Shown here piece after piece: positions 48,521-57,285 of a DNA stretch of 64,000 nucleotides (within the stretch, counting starts at the first letter, position 1; every line of letters starts with the position of its first letter). A program made the translations under genes and the position numbers. Origin of the DNA: CAZYQW01 sp964649825. GTDB taxonomy: Bacteria > Planctomycetota > B15-G4 > JADJEK01. The notes under the pieces are model-generated. The model had not been told where the DNA came from. It saw nothing but the letters and a program-made list of their open reading frames with translations, and ran no database searches. Where the stretch lies: contig CAZYQW010000038.1 of the NCBI GenBank assembly GCA_964649825.1, forward strand, positions 62,001 through 126,000, written 5' to 3'.

Positions 48521-49707
48521 CGACGTCGTCGCCGCAGCGGGAACTTCGGGTTCTGCGGCGGCGACGAAGGGGGCGTCGCGTCGCCCCCGCCCTCGCCGTC
48601 CTCGCCGCCTTCCGCGGGTTCTCCACCGATCGTACGATCGAGCAGCGTCTCGGCCTCCGATCCATCAGCCACGCGGAAGCTCAACGTCTTCTTGCCGCGG
48701 ATCTGCTGCTCGATGTCGGCCATCAGCTCGCCGATGTCCGTGTACCGGAAGTCGCGATCCTGCTCCATCATCTTGCGGATGAAGTAGTTCATGTGCGGCG
48801 ACACGCGCCGCGACTGGAGCTCGGGGGAGGAGAGCGCCTCGAGGATCCGCGCGGCGAGCTGCTCTTGCGTTCCGTCGCCGGCGAACGGCAGCTCCCCGAC
48901 CATGATCTGGTAGAGAGTTGCTCCGAGCGAATAGATGTCGGAGCGTACGTCGAGGTCGGACGTCCCCTTCGCCTGCTCGGGCGACATGTACGCCGCGGTA
49001 CCGAGCGTCGTGTCGTCGTCGCCGCCCGACTCGTCGAGCGTGGTCGCGAATCCGAGGTCGATCATCTTCACGACGTGGTTCGCCGTGAGCAGGATGTTGT
49101 CCGGTTTCACGTCGCGATGGATGATCCCTTGCTGGTGCATCGCGGAGAGCGCCTTCGCCGCCTGCAGGACGATGTAGAGCGCGAGGTCCTCCTCGAACTG
49201 CTTGCCCGCGCGCAGATGCTCGAGGAGCGTCCGTCCCGGAATCCACTCCATGACGAAGACCAAGCGCTCGCCGCCGTCCTCCTCCTTGACGTGGCCGACG
49301 CGGTACCCCTTCACGATGTTCGGGTGATCGAGGCGCATGAGCAGCTTCGCTTCGGCCACGAACCGCCGCTTCTGGAGCTCGTCGCGGTGCAGATCGCGAT
49401 GCATGATCTTGACGGCGACGTCGCGCCCCGTCTTCTTCTCGCGACCGTGGAAGACGAGCGACGTCCCGCCGAACCCCGCGCTCTCGACGTAGTCGTACCC
49501 CGGCAGCACGGGGACGTCCTCTCCACCCGTCGTCTTCAAGAACTGGATCCGCTCGGGGGTCAGGATCTTCAATCCGACGAGGATCCGATCGAGCGTGACA
49601 CCGGGGTTCTTCTGAGCGACACCCAGCACCTGCTCCGCGGCGGACTTCGGGATCTGCCCTTTTTGCACGAGGACAGCCAAGAAGCGAACCTCGTCCTGAG
49701 TGGGCAT
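48517..49707 (-). CDS. Serine/threonine protein kinase
   Basis: The 396-residue cytoplasmic kinase has an extra amino segment of about 70 residues that resembles a short helical domain common before planctomycete kinases. The kinase domain then has a glycine loop (SAGFGGTSLVFHG), VAVKIMHRD (Lys), IIHRDVKPDNILL (catalytic loop), MIDLGFATT (DLG in place of DFG) and AYMSPEQ. A low-complexity acidic tail and a terminal RRRRR follow. There is no transmembrane helix. Its phospho-threonine products could be read by the FHA proteins at 27808 and 31433, but no physical link is shown. The ATG at 49707 follows GGAGG. Confidence 0.9.
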   Translation of the reverse strand: MPTQDEVRFLAVLVQKGQIPKSAAEQVLGVAQKNPGVTLDRILVGLKILTPERIQFLKTTGGEDVPVLPGYDYVESAGFGGTSLVFHGREKKTGRDVAVKIMHRDLHRDELQKRRFVAEAKLLMRLDHPNIVKGYRVGHVKEEDGGERLVFVMEWIPGRTLLEHLRAGKQFEEDLALYIVLQAAKALSAMHQQGIIHRDVKPDNILLTANHVVKMIDLGFATTLDESGGDDDTTLGTAAYMSPEQAKGTSDLDVRSDIYSLGATLYQIMVGELPFAGDGTQEQLAARILEALSSPELQSRRVSPHMNYFIRKMMEQDRDFRYTDIGELMADIEQQIRGKKTLSFRVADGSEAETLLDRTIGGEPAEGGEDGEGGGDATPPSSPPQNPKFPLRRRRR

Positions 49708-49735
49708 CGGGCCTCCGGCGCGGGTCAAAGCGCGG

Positions 49736-49765
49736 AGGATAACGCGGCGCCGACCGGAGGGTCAA
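49736..49765 (-). promoter_or_regulatory. Sigma-70-type promoter of the kinase gene cluster
   Basis: On the minus strand TTGACC (49765-49760, five of six matches) and TATCCT (49741-49736, four of six) are 18 bases apart, ending 28 bases before the kinase ATG. The downstream genes through pdxA are closely packed and could share it. Confidence 0.5.
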
Positions 49766-49907
49766 GGCTCGGAGTGCGGCCTCGTGCGCCCAACGTACGA
49801 ACGAATACGAGCTTGGGTGAGGTCCTGAGATTGGCGGAACTGGAGCTTCAGCTCCGTCGCTCAGCCGACCGAAACTGCTCTCAGTTCCGCGAGAGGAAGA
49901 CCAAGCG

Positions 49908-51290
49908 ATGGCTAAGAACGAGACGCAGGTGGTCCTCAAGTACTGCGAGGTCATCGACGAGTTCATCAAGGTACGCGTGTTCGGCGACGACGAGATCGGT
50001 TCGCTCGTCAACCCGGAAGCGGTGAAGAACCGCCGCGCGTATCAGCGATCCGTCGTCGAGGCATCCGTGTTGGACTATCAGCAGGCGGTCCTCCCGCTCT
50101 TCAAGAAGTTCAACCGGATCTACAAGCCCGAGGCGCTCGAAGACGTCCTCTATCAGATCTGCGTCGAGGTGAACCCGCACCTCGAGATCCATCAGGTCAG
50201 CCTGCCGATGGACGGCGAGGAAGAGGCGCGCGAATCCGAGCAGTCGACGGTGCGCCAGAACCTCATCGCCAAGGTCTACAGCATCGAGCGGGACCTGATG
50301 AAGCAGATCGTCGGTCAGAACGACGCGGTCATGCTGATCTCGAAGGCGGTGAAGAAGGCCGCGGTCGGCCTGAAGGACCCGAGGAAGCCGATCGGCGTGT
50401 TCCTCCTCGTCGGCTCGACGGGGAGCGGCAAGACCGAGCTGGCGAAGGTCGTCACCGAACATCTGTTCGAGAAGTCGAGCAACATCGTCCGTGTCGACTG
50501 CTCCGAGTTCGCGCTGCCGCACGAGTACGCGAAGCTGATCGGCGCGCCACCCGGCTACATCGGCCACAACGAGGGCGGCTTCCTCACCGAGGCGGTGAAG
50601 GCGAAGCGGAGCTGCGTCGTCCTCTTCGACGAGATCGAGAAAGCCCACCACAAGATCCACAACCTGCTGCTGCAGTTGATGGACGAGGGGACGCTGACCG
50701 ACGGCAAGGGCAACGTCGTACGCTTCGACTCCACGCTGGTCCTCCTGACGTCGAACCTCGGAGTCGCCGAGATCGACGAGGTGAAGAACCGCTGCGGGTT
50801 CGACCTCAGCCGGCGCGTGGTCCCGTCGAAGAAGGACCAGCGCGCGGCGATCCATCAGTCGATGAAGTCCACGTTCTCCCCGGAGTTCCTGAACCGGCTC
50901 GACGACATCATCGTGTTCAACACGCTGACCGAGAAGGACTGCCAGCGCATCGCCCGCCTCCAGCTCCGTGACGTCGCGTCCTACCTGTGCGAGACCGGAG
51001 TGACCCTACGCTTCTCGCCGCGCGTCGACGCGCACGTGGCGCGGCTCGGCTACAGCGACGAGTACGGTGCCCGCGAGCTGCGCCGGATCATCAAGAGCCA
51101 GATCGAGAACCCCCTGGCCGAGATGCTCCTCGAGGGGCGCTACTCGAAGGGCGACTCGATCAACATCAGCGTCCGTCGCGGCCGCATCCACTTCGAGGGG
51201 AGTCGTACTTCCGCGAAGCCCGACATCCGCGCGGCCGAATCGAACGAGGAGCATCCCACGCTGCTGCCGGCCGGCACCCGCAACGCCTGA
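49908..51290 (+). CDS. Single-module Clp-type AAA+ ATPase with novel amino domain
   Basis: The 460-residue protein has one AAA+ module of the ClpA/ClpB second-ring (D2) type. Walker A is GSTGSGKTE (169-177), the pore loop is GYIG (216-219), Walker B is VVLFDEIEKAH (237-247), the arginine finger is in FLNRLDD (R330) and sensor 2 is GARELRR (387-393). The usual Clp-N and D1 domains are absent. Residues 1-130 form a helical domain I cannot place, including NPEAVKNRRAYQRSVVEASV. No ClpP-binding IGF/LGF loop is evident, so a remodelling or disaggregating role is likely. GAGAGGAAG precedes the ATG. It is divergent from the kinase gene. Confidence 0.85.
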   Translation: MAKNETQVVLKYCEVIDEFIKVRVFGDDEIGSLVNPEAVKNRRAYQRSVVEASVLDYQQAVLPLFKKFNRIYKPEALEDVLYQICVEVNPHLEIHQVSLPMDGEEEARESEQSTVRQNLIAKVYSIERDLMKQIVGQNDAVMLISKAVKKAAVGLKDPRKPIGVFLLVGSTGSGKTELAKVVTEHLFEKSSNIVRVDCSEFALPHEYAKLIGAPPGYIGHNEGGFLTEAVKAKRSCVVLFDEIEKAHHKIHNLLLQLMDEGTLTDGKGNVVRFDSTLVLLTSNLGVAEIDEVKNRCGFDLSRRVVPSKKDQRAAIHQSMKSTFSPEFLNRLDDIIVFNTLTEKDCQRIARLQLRDVASYLCETGVTLRFSPRVDAHVARLGYSDEYGARELRRIIKSQIENPLAEMLLEGRYSKGDSINISVRRGRIHFEGSRTSAKPDIRAAESNEEHPTLLPAGTRNA

Positions 51291-51380
51291 CCGATCGAGT
51301 CGCGGGCCGCGCGGAGTTCGACGACTCGTCCGCACCGCGGTACGATGCCGAGCGAAAGACGTCCCGGTTCGAGACCGACC

Positions 51381-52742
51381 ATGTCCCAGCTCTTGCTCTC
51401 GGTCGCGCTTGTCCCCGCGATCTTCGCCGCCGCCGCCGGCCCCTCGCAGATCGCGTGGCACTCCACCGTCGACGCCGCCGTCGAGACCGCGAAGCGGGAT
51501 CACCGCGTCATCCTCGTCGCCGTCAACATGGACGGCGAGCGCGCCAACGATCAGCTCGCGGAGGATCACTACCGAGATCCGACGATCGGCCGGATCGCGG
51601 CCAACACCTGTGCGCTGATCGCGTCGCGCTTCGACCACGGCTCCGGATCGAGCCCCTGCCCGCGCTTTGGCCACGTCACCTGCGCCGAGCACCTCGCGAT
51701 CGAACGAGTCGTCCGCAAGACCTGGCTCGAAGGCGCCGAGGACGGGTCCATCATCGCGCCGCAGCACGTCTTCCTCGACCCCGATCAGAAGGTCCTCCTC
51801 TCCGTCCCGTACTTGGTCTCGAAAGGCGAGCTCGAGTGGTGCATCCTCGAAGGCATCCGACGCCTCGACCCCAGCTTCGCATGGAACCTCTCCGAGAGTG
51901 CCCGCCCGCCGAAGCGCCTGGTCAAGGATGGCGTCGTCACGCCGAGCGAAGAGACCCCCGCGACCGCGCCACCGCCCACGAAGGAGGAGATCGAGACGCT
52001 CATCGAGGCGCTGAAGGACCCCGCCACGCGCGGCGCCGAGCTGCACGCCAAGCTGCTTCGCCTCGCGGTCTCCGACGACAAGAAGGTGCTCTCGTTCCTG
52101 AAGGAGCACATGAGCTCGCGGATGGCCGGTGGCAAGAACCCGGCGCAGCTCAAGACCGCGCTCCACGTCATCGGCCGCGTCTCGCCTCCTGTCTACTGGG
52201 AGCTCGTCGCGCCGTTCCTCACCGATTCCCGCCCCGACGTCCGCCGCGAGGCGGCGGTCGCGCTCGAGCAGCTCGCCGTCGACAAGGCGCTCTCGAAGCT
52301 CCTCGCGCAGTGGAAGAAGGAGGAGGAAGCCCAGGTCAAGAACGAGCTCATCCGCGCGATCGCCGCGGTCGCTCCCGGCGACAAGAAGAGCGTCGGGCTG
52401 ATCAAGGACCAGGTCAAGAAGACGCGCGACACCGTGCTCGCCGCCAACGCCGTCATCGCCGCGACGCCCCTCATGGATCGCGACACCGTCCTCGCCATCG
52501 TCGAAGCCGCCCTCGCCGACGAACGCCCCGCACTGCGCGCCGCCGCCGGCTACGTGATCGCGGTGCGCAAGGAGCAGTCCCTGCGCAAGCCGCTCGAGGA
52601 CACCGCTCTCCTGGAGGAGGAACCCGCCGTCAAGCGCGCCTTCGAAGCCTGCCTCGACGTCCTGAACGGCGCCCCCCTCACCCGCCTCGACCCGCTGCTC
52701 CGCGACTTCGCCGACAGCACCATCCGCCGCGATCGACTGTAG
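51381..52742 (+). CDS. Exported thioredoxin-like/HEAT-repeat protein
   Basis: The 453-residue protein has a signal peptide (MSQLLLSVALVPAIFAAAAG). A thioredoxin-like domain follows at about 25-165 (TVDAAVETAKRDHRVILVAV ... APQHVFLDPDQKVLL). The usual CxxC is missing: DGERAN stands in its place, and other cysteines are scattered. From about 200 on come HEAT-like repeats (VSPPVYWELVAPFLTDSRPD VRREAAVAL type). It may be a periplasmic scaffold. I chose the ATG at 51381 to match the signal; 12 residues upstream are in frame but not signal-like. A strong terminator hairpin lies downstream. Confidence 0.65.
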   Translation: MSQLLLSVALVPAIFAAAAGPSQIAWHSTVDAAVETAKRDHRVILVAVNMDGERANDQLAEDHYRDPTIGRIAANTCALIASRFDHGSGSSPCPRFGHVTCAEHLAIERVVRKTWLEGAEDGSIIAPQHVFLDPDQKVLLSVPYLVSKGELEWCILEGIRRLDPSFAWNLSESARPPKRLVKDGVVTPSEETPATAPPPTKEEIETLIEALKDPATRGAELHAKLLRLAVSDDKKVLSFLKEHMSSRMAGGKNPAQLKTALHVIGRVSPPVYWELVAPFLTDSRPDVRREAAVALEQLAVDKALSKLLAQWKKEEEAQVKNELIRAIAAVAPGDKKSVGLIKDQVKKTRDTVLAANAVIAATPLMDRDTVLAIVEAALADERPALRAAAGYVIAVRKEQSLRKPLEDTALLEEEPAVKRAFEACLDVLNGAPLTRLDPLLRDFADSTIRRDRL

Positions 52743-52828
52743 CCGCGCGCCGTCGGCCCGCGGCATCGGTCGCGATGGGGTTCGGCTGCGAGCTCCTCCC
52801 TCCCGCGCGACGAGGACCCACGAATGGC

Positions 52829-52862
52829 GAAGCGGCCCGCTCCTCGCGGAGCGGGCCGCTTC
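52829..52862. terminator. Bidirectional hairpin terminator between convergent genes
   Basis: A perfect 15-base stem (GAAGCGGCCCGCTCC and its complement) surrounds the loop TCGC. It lies between the HEAT protein stop at 52742 and the convergent secreted protein stop at 52892. No clear T-run follows on either side, so it may need help or may block exonucleases. Confidence 0.75.
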
Positions 52863-52891
52863 ACTCAGTCACACGAGAACCGCGCGACGCG

Positions 52892-53533
52892 TTACGCGCC
52901 GTAGAAGAACGCGACCCCGTTCGTGGTGGTGAACCCGAGCAGCGAACCCGGATCCGTCACCAACGCCTGTGCGGTGAATCCGCCGACGATCGAGGGGACG
53001 ATCGGCGGAATGACCACCGTGAACGTCACCTGCCCCGCCCCCGGTCCGCCCCCCGAGAGCCCGATCGGTCCGACCGGACCGACCAGGATCGGGAACGTCC
53101 GCAGGAAGCATCCCGCGCCGAGACCCAGCGCGGCCTGGTTGACGCCGATGAAGATGAACGCCTGCTGGCCGCCGAGCGCGTTCGAGATGCGCGTCGTCGC
53201 GCTGTAGTCCGTGGCGATGCAGCCCAGCACCTCGTACTGCGGCGCGAAGCCGCCGGTACCGGCGCAACCGGTGCCGTACGGCGTGATCGTGCTGCTGCAG
53301 ACTCCGGGGTAGAACCCGCCGTCCGAGGCGAAGACGCCGCCCGACGAGACTCCGGCGCCGAACATCGCGCCCGAGGCGACGAGGGAGAACGAGCCTCCCG
53401 TCGACGTCTCGCCGCCGCCGGCGTCGGCGATGTTCCAGTCGAGGTCGAAGCCGCCGCCCGACTGTGCCGCGGCCGATCCGGCGAACGGCACCGTGGCGAA
53501 GGCCGCGACGAGGAAGTACGCGAGCCGCTTCAT
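52892..53533 (-). CDS. Secreted protein with YGTGCAGTGG-type domain
   Basis: The 213-residue protein has a signal peptide (MKRLAYFLVAAFATVPFAGSAAA). Residues 25-80 hold a glycine/serine-rich strand region (STGGSFSLVASGAM ... SGGVFASDGGFYPG). Residues 84-213 form a domain opening TPYGTGCAGTGGFAP and containing ISNALGGQQAFIFIG and FTAQALVTDPG. I associate this domain with secreted proteins of certain planctomycetes, but it has no assigned function that I know. It follows the tail-fibre-like gene with a TAATG overlap and is probably coexpressed with it. Confidence 0.7.
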   Translation of the reverse strand: MKRLAYFLVAAFATVPFAGSAAAQSGGGFDLDWNIADAGGGETSTGGSFSLVASGAMFGAGVSSGGVFASDGGFYPGVCSSTITPYGTGCAGTGGFAPQYEVLGCIATDYSATTRISNALGGQQAFIFIGVNQAALGLGAGCFLRTFPILVGPVGPIGLSGGGPGAGQVTFTVVIPPIVPSIVGGFTAQALVTDPGSLLGFTTTNGVAFFYGA

Positions 53534-56286
53534 TACTTCCGCTCCGCGGCCGTGAGCTGGCCGACCAACGCCTCGAGCGCCTGGAGCCGCGCGGCGAGAT
53601 CGGAGTTCTGGGTCTCGAGCTCGGCGATCCGCAGGTTCGCCTGGTCGACCTCACCGGTCGCCAAGCCGTTGCGCAGCGTCACCTTCTCGAACGATCCGTG
53701 ACCGAGGTTGTGGAACAGCGCGACCGTCCCGTCGGCGATCTCGACCCGGAGGTCCGGGAGGTGGTCGGCGTCGTAGTCGAGCCACTCGGCGGCGACGATC
53801 GGCTGGCCGAAGTCGACGCCCAGGGTCGCGGTCATGTTGGTGAACGATCCGGTGCCCGCGCCCTCGAACAGCGCGCCGGCGCCCGACTGGCCGATCAGCA
53901 ACAGGTCGAGGCGCTGATCGAGGTCGTAGTCCTGCCACAGGCCGATGCGAGCGCCCGTCGTGTCGCCGAGGTTCGCGTGAGCGGTGACGTCCTGGAAGCG
54001 CCCGTTGCCGAGGTTCTTCAGGAGCTGCGCCGGCGCGCCCGGGTTGAGCACGAGCACGTCGTCGAGGCCGTCGGCGTCGAAGTCGCCCCAGCTCTCCTTC
54101 TGCAGGCGAACGACGGGCGCGGTGTCGCGATCGAGCGCGTCCTGGCCGTCCTCGCCCTTCACCGACGTGCCGTCGAGGCCGTCGGCGCCGTCATGTCCGT
54201 CGCGACCGTCGACCGCCACCAGCGCCGTCTCGAGGCGCGCCAGGCGATCCTCGAACGTCTGCGCCACCGATGTGCTGCCGGCGTTCTCGCGCTTCTCGCC
54301 CTTGACGACGTCGTCGCCGGCGGTCGCGTCCAGATCCTCGGGGAAGACCGGCAGGCGGTAGCCCGGCTGGACCAGCACCAGGACGGTCCCCTCGGCCGGT
54401 CCGGCGTGGCTGCTGAGGGCCAGCCCGATCGACGGACCCGCCTCGGTCATCGCCATCGCGTGTCCCGGCACGATGCTCGAGGTGAGCGGCTGCCCGGCAA
54501 GGACCGGGCCAACGACCTTGACCGGAACGCGGCCCGCGAGCGCCACGCTCACGTTTCCGCGCCGCCAATGGTCGACGGCGAACTCGAGGTCCGCGGCCAG
54601 CTTCGCGAGCTCGAGGTTCTCGGGGTCGAACGCCCACTTCGCCTTCACCTCGGCCAGTTGACGCTTCATCGGGTACGCGTCGGCGGTCGGTCCGGCGAGC
54701 AGCAAGCCCGGCTCGGTCGAGACCACGCCGATGATCCCGGCGTCGTACGGCTTCATGGAGACCTCGACGGCCTCCGGCATCGAGCGGTCCGCCACGACGA
54801 CGGTGCCCGCCTCGAGACCTTCCGGACCGAGGAACGCCTCGGCCACGTCGCACGCGCCGCCGGTGACGACGGAGCCGTCGAGTCGGAGGACGCCGCCGTC
54901 GGTGATGAACGCCTCCGGATCGGACCCGTTGGCGAAGACCCACAGGTTCGAGTTCGCCGAATCCAAGGTGTTCCAGATGAACGCGTCCTGCGGTGGAGTC
55001 GTGCAGTCGTCCGAGAACACCTGATCCCAGCGGATGAAGTTGCTGGTCTGGCTGCCGCTCTCGAAGAAGTAGATCGTCTGATCGATCTCCGACGCGGGCT
55101 CCATGCGCAGGTCGCCGCTCAAGAACGCGTTGGCGCCCACCTCGAGGTCGAACGTGACGAACAGGTCGCCGTTGTTCGCGATCGCGGTCCCGGCCTGCGG
55201 GGTACCGGTTCCGATGCTGTTGAAGACCGTGCCGTCGAACACGGTGCCGGCGCGCAGGACCTGCGTCACCGCCGCCTGGTTCGCCGTCAGTCCGGCCAGC
55301 GCGTTGAACGGCCCGACCGCGTTCGTGATGTCGGCCGCGGAGTCGCCGAGGTTCAAGTTCAGGTTCGTCCCGGCGATCGTGAGGTCGGCCGGCGACCCGA
55401 GGACGGTCAACGCCGTCGCGTCCGCCACGGTGAAGCCGCCGTTCACCGCCAGCGTGGTTCCCACCGCGGTCGACAGCGTGCCGCTCGTGAACGTGTCGGT
55501 CGTGTCGCTGCGCAGGAATTGGGTGCTGTCGACGCCGTCCAGCGTGTTCGCGTTGGTGGACGCAGCCGCCGCGATCGTGATCGTGTTCGCCGCGTCGTTC
55601 GGCGTGATCGTGATGTTCGCACCGGCGACGAGGTCGATGTTGCCGCCGTCGTTGCTGACGCCGTCGACCGCGCTCACGACGTTGGCGGGGATCTTGTCCA
55701 GCGTGATCGAGTTCGGAGCGATGTCGCTGCCGGTGATCGTGCCGTTCTGGATCTTGTCCGTCGTCACCGAGTCGGCGCCGAGCTTCGCGTTGTTCACTGC
55801 GCCGGCCGCGATCTTCGACGACGTCACGGCGTTGGCCGCGAGCTCGTTCGCCGTGACCGCCTGCGCCGCGATCTTCGCGGTGGTCACGGAACCGTCCGCG
55901 ATGTTGAGCGCGAACAGCGCGTTCGGCGTCGCCGTCAACTCGACGCGCGGCGCGAGCGTCGTGTAGGCGCCGCCGACCGCGGTATCACGCACGCGGATCT
56001 GCAGCCAGCGCTTGTCGCCGGTGAAGATGCCGCTTCCGAAGTCGAGCGTCGTCGTGAAGACGCCACGGGCGACCGCGACGTTCGGTCGGTTGTTGGTCCC
56101 GAGCGTGGCCCCTCCGGCCGCCACGTTGAACAGGTCGAATATGAAGTCGTGGTTGGAGGTCGCCACGACGTTGTTGGAACGCAGTTCTCCCTGGAACTTG
56201 AACGAATTGTCGAGCGGCGTTTGAGCCGACGACGTCGAAACGAGAATGCCCGCGAACGCGAGCGAGACAGCGAAACGGAACATCAT
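53533..56286 (-). CDS. Large secreted fibre-like protein with FG-GAP-type repeats and coiled-coil end
   Basis: The 917-residue protein has a signal peptide (MMFRFAVSLAFAGILVSTSSA). In order it then shows a small beta domain (25-120) and tandem short repeats of the type SVTTAKIAAQAVTANELAAN (about 125-205), which resemble phage tail-fibre stalks. A long beta region follows, then a VAEAF-xG-E-x-L-E-x-G-x-VV module near 480-525 as in S74/collar-type proteins. Next are a short collagen-like run DGRDGHDGADGLDG, three FG-GAP/VCBS-like segments (WGDFDADGLDDVLVL, WQDYDLDQRLDLLLI, WLDYDADHLPDLRV) and a coiled-coil tail. It is probably a trimeric surface fibre. GGAGGAG precedes the ATG at 56286. Confidence 0.72.
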   Translation of the reverse strand: MMFRFAVSLAFAGILVSTSSAQTPLDNSFKFQGELRSNNVVATSNHDFIFDLFNVAAGGATLGTNNRPNVAVARGVFTTTLDFGSGIFTGDKRWLQIRVRDTAVGGAYTTLAPRVELTATPNALFALNIADGSVTTAKIAAQAVTANELAANAVTSSKIAAGAVNNAKLGADSVTTDKIQNGTITGSDIAPNSITLDKIPANVVSAVDGVSNDGGNIDLVAGANITITPNDAANTITIAAAASTNANTLDGVDSTQFLRSDTTDTFTSGTLSTAVGTTLAVNGGFTVADATALTVLGSPADLTIAGTNLNLNLGDSAADITNAVGPFNALAGLTANQAAVTQVLRAGTVFDGTVFNSIGTGTPQAGTAIANNGDLFVTFDLEVGANAFLSGDLRMEPASEIDQTIYFFESGSQTSNFIRWDQVFSDDCTTPPQDAFIWNTLDSANSNLWVFANGSDPEAFITDGGVLRLDGSVVTGGACDVAEAFLGPEGLEAGTVVVADRSMPEAVEVSMKPYDAGIIGVVSTEPGLLLAGPTADAYPMKRQLAEVKAKWAFDPENLELAKLAADLEFAVDHWRRGNVSVALAGRVPVKVVGPVLAGQPLTSSIVPGHAMAMTEAGPSIGLALSSHAGPAEGTVLVLVQPGYRLPVFPEDLDATAGDDVVKGEKRENAGSTSVAQTFEDRLARLETALVAVDGRDGHDGADGLDGTSVKGEDGQDALDRDTAPVVRLQKESWGDFDADGLDDVLVLNPGAPAQLLKNLGNGRFQDVTAHANLGDTTGARIGLWQDYDLDQRLDLLLIGQSGAGALFEGAGTGSFTNMTATLGVDFGQPIVAAEWLDYDADHLPDLRVEIADGTVALFHNLGHGSFEKVTLRNGLATGEVDQANLRIAELETQNSDLAARLQALEALVGQLTAAERK

Positions 56287-56675
56287 CCTCGACTCCTCCA
56301 CTTGGTGTGAAATCTCGGGGCAAAGAGCTCGGTCGAGATCCTCGTGGGATCGCCTCCTCGCTCGGCCCCCCACAGCTCCTGAGCGGACCATCGTACTCGT
56401 TCGCGGCCACGCGCAAGGGTCTGCGCGTCTCGAGCGACGCGGAGAGGACGAGCGACAGCCTCATCCCACCGAGGAATGGTCCGACCCAGGAGGAATCCGG
56501 GATAACCTGCGTTCGTTTCTCGAGACTCGGAGAATTCCACGAGAAATCCTGTCGAAACCCGAACGGCCGGATCCGGCACCGCGTTCTCCCGCCGCGCCGA
56601 CGCCCCGAACGGTCGGGCGGTCGAATGATTTGTCGCGCGAGGACTTACGCGATCGCCGCTCGCCGGCTCGTGGTC
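56287..56675. other. 389-base intergenic region upstream of the fibre gene
   Basis: This gap lies between the ArfB stop and the fibre protein start, both on the minus strand. It should hold the promoter of the fibre gene. I find no clear hexamer pair, hairpin or short conserved gene; open frames across it are shadows. Confidence 0.5.
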
Positions 56676-57116
56676 TCACTCTCCCGCGTCGGGCCGCCGC
56701 CGGAGCCGCTTGACGTCGCTGCGCAGCTTCCGGGCCTGGATGCGTCGTTCCACCGAGCCTCGGGTCGGCTTCGTAGGCCGTCGCTTCTTCTTCGGCGTCA
56801 GCGCCTCGGCCAGCAGGAGCCGCAGCCGCGCGACGGCGGAGTCGCGATTCTGAGCTTGATCCCGGCGCTCGGACGCATGCAGGACGAGGACGCCCTCGTT
56901 GGTCAAGCGCGGGCGCATCTTCTCGAGGAGGATCGTGCGGGCCTCGTCCGTCAGCGACGGCGACCGGGCCACGTCGAATCGCAGCGTCACGCGACTGTTC
57001 ACCTTGTTCACGCGCTGGCCGCCCGGCCCTCCGCTCCGCGAGTACTCGAACGAGATCTCGCCGTACGGCACGCGGATGCCCCGGGGGAGCACGATGTCCG
57101 GTTCGCCTCCCTTCAT
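56676..57116 (-). CDS. arfB: ArfB-type peptidyl-tRNA hydrolase/ribosome rescue factor
   Basis: The 146-residue protein has the class I release factor GGQ motif in YSRSGGPGGQRVNKVNSRVT (about residues 25-44) and a basic carboxy tail (KKKRRPTKPTRGSVERRIQA), the two hallmarks of ArfB/YaeJ. It releases peptides from ribosomes stalled without a stop codon, placing its tail in the empty mRNA channel. The ATG at 57116 gives the normal length; the longer open frame upstream is shadow-like. With the RqcH-like protein at 5270 it gives this genome two rescue factors in one window. Confidence 0.9.
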   Translation of the reverse strand: MKGGEPDIVLPRGIRVPYGEISFEYSRSGGPGGQRVNKVNSRVTLRFDVARSPSLTDEARTILLEKMRPRLTNEGVLVLHASERRDQAQNRDSAVARLRLLLAEALTPKKKRRPTKPTRGSVERRIQARKLRSDVKRLRRRPDAGE

Positions 57117-57285
57117 TGCATGTCCCGCGTCGGCTCGATCGTCATGACGCACGATTCTCGACGTCGCGTCCCCCGGCATCAAGTGGATCCAGTGGTGATG
57201 TCGCCGTGAGATGCCGCCCGAGACGGCCGCCGGCCGGCGAGAACCGCAGCTCCCGCCGGCCGGCATCACCGAATCGTCGCGGTGG

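Noticed and set aside
53464..56310. 948-codon plus-strand open frame opposite the fibre gene
   Set aside because: The minus strand holds a protein with signal peptide, repeats and FG-GAP-type segments; the plus-strand frame has only low-complexity RV/RD patterns.
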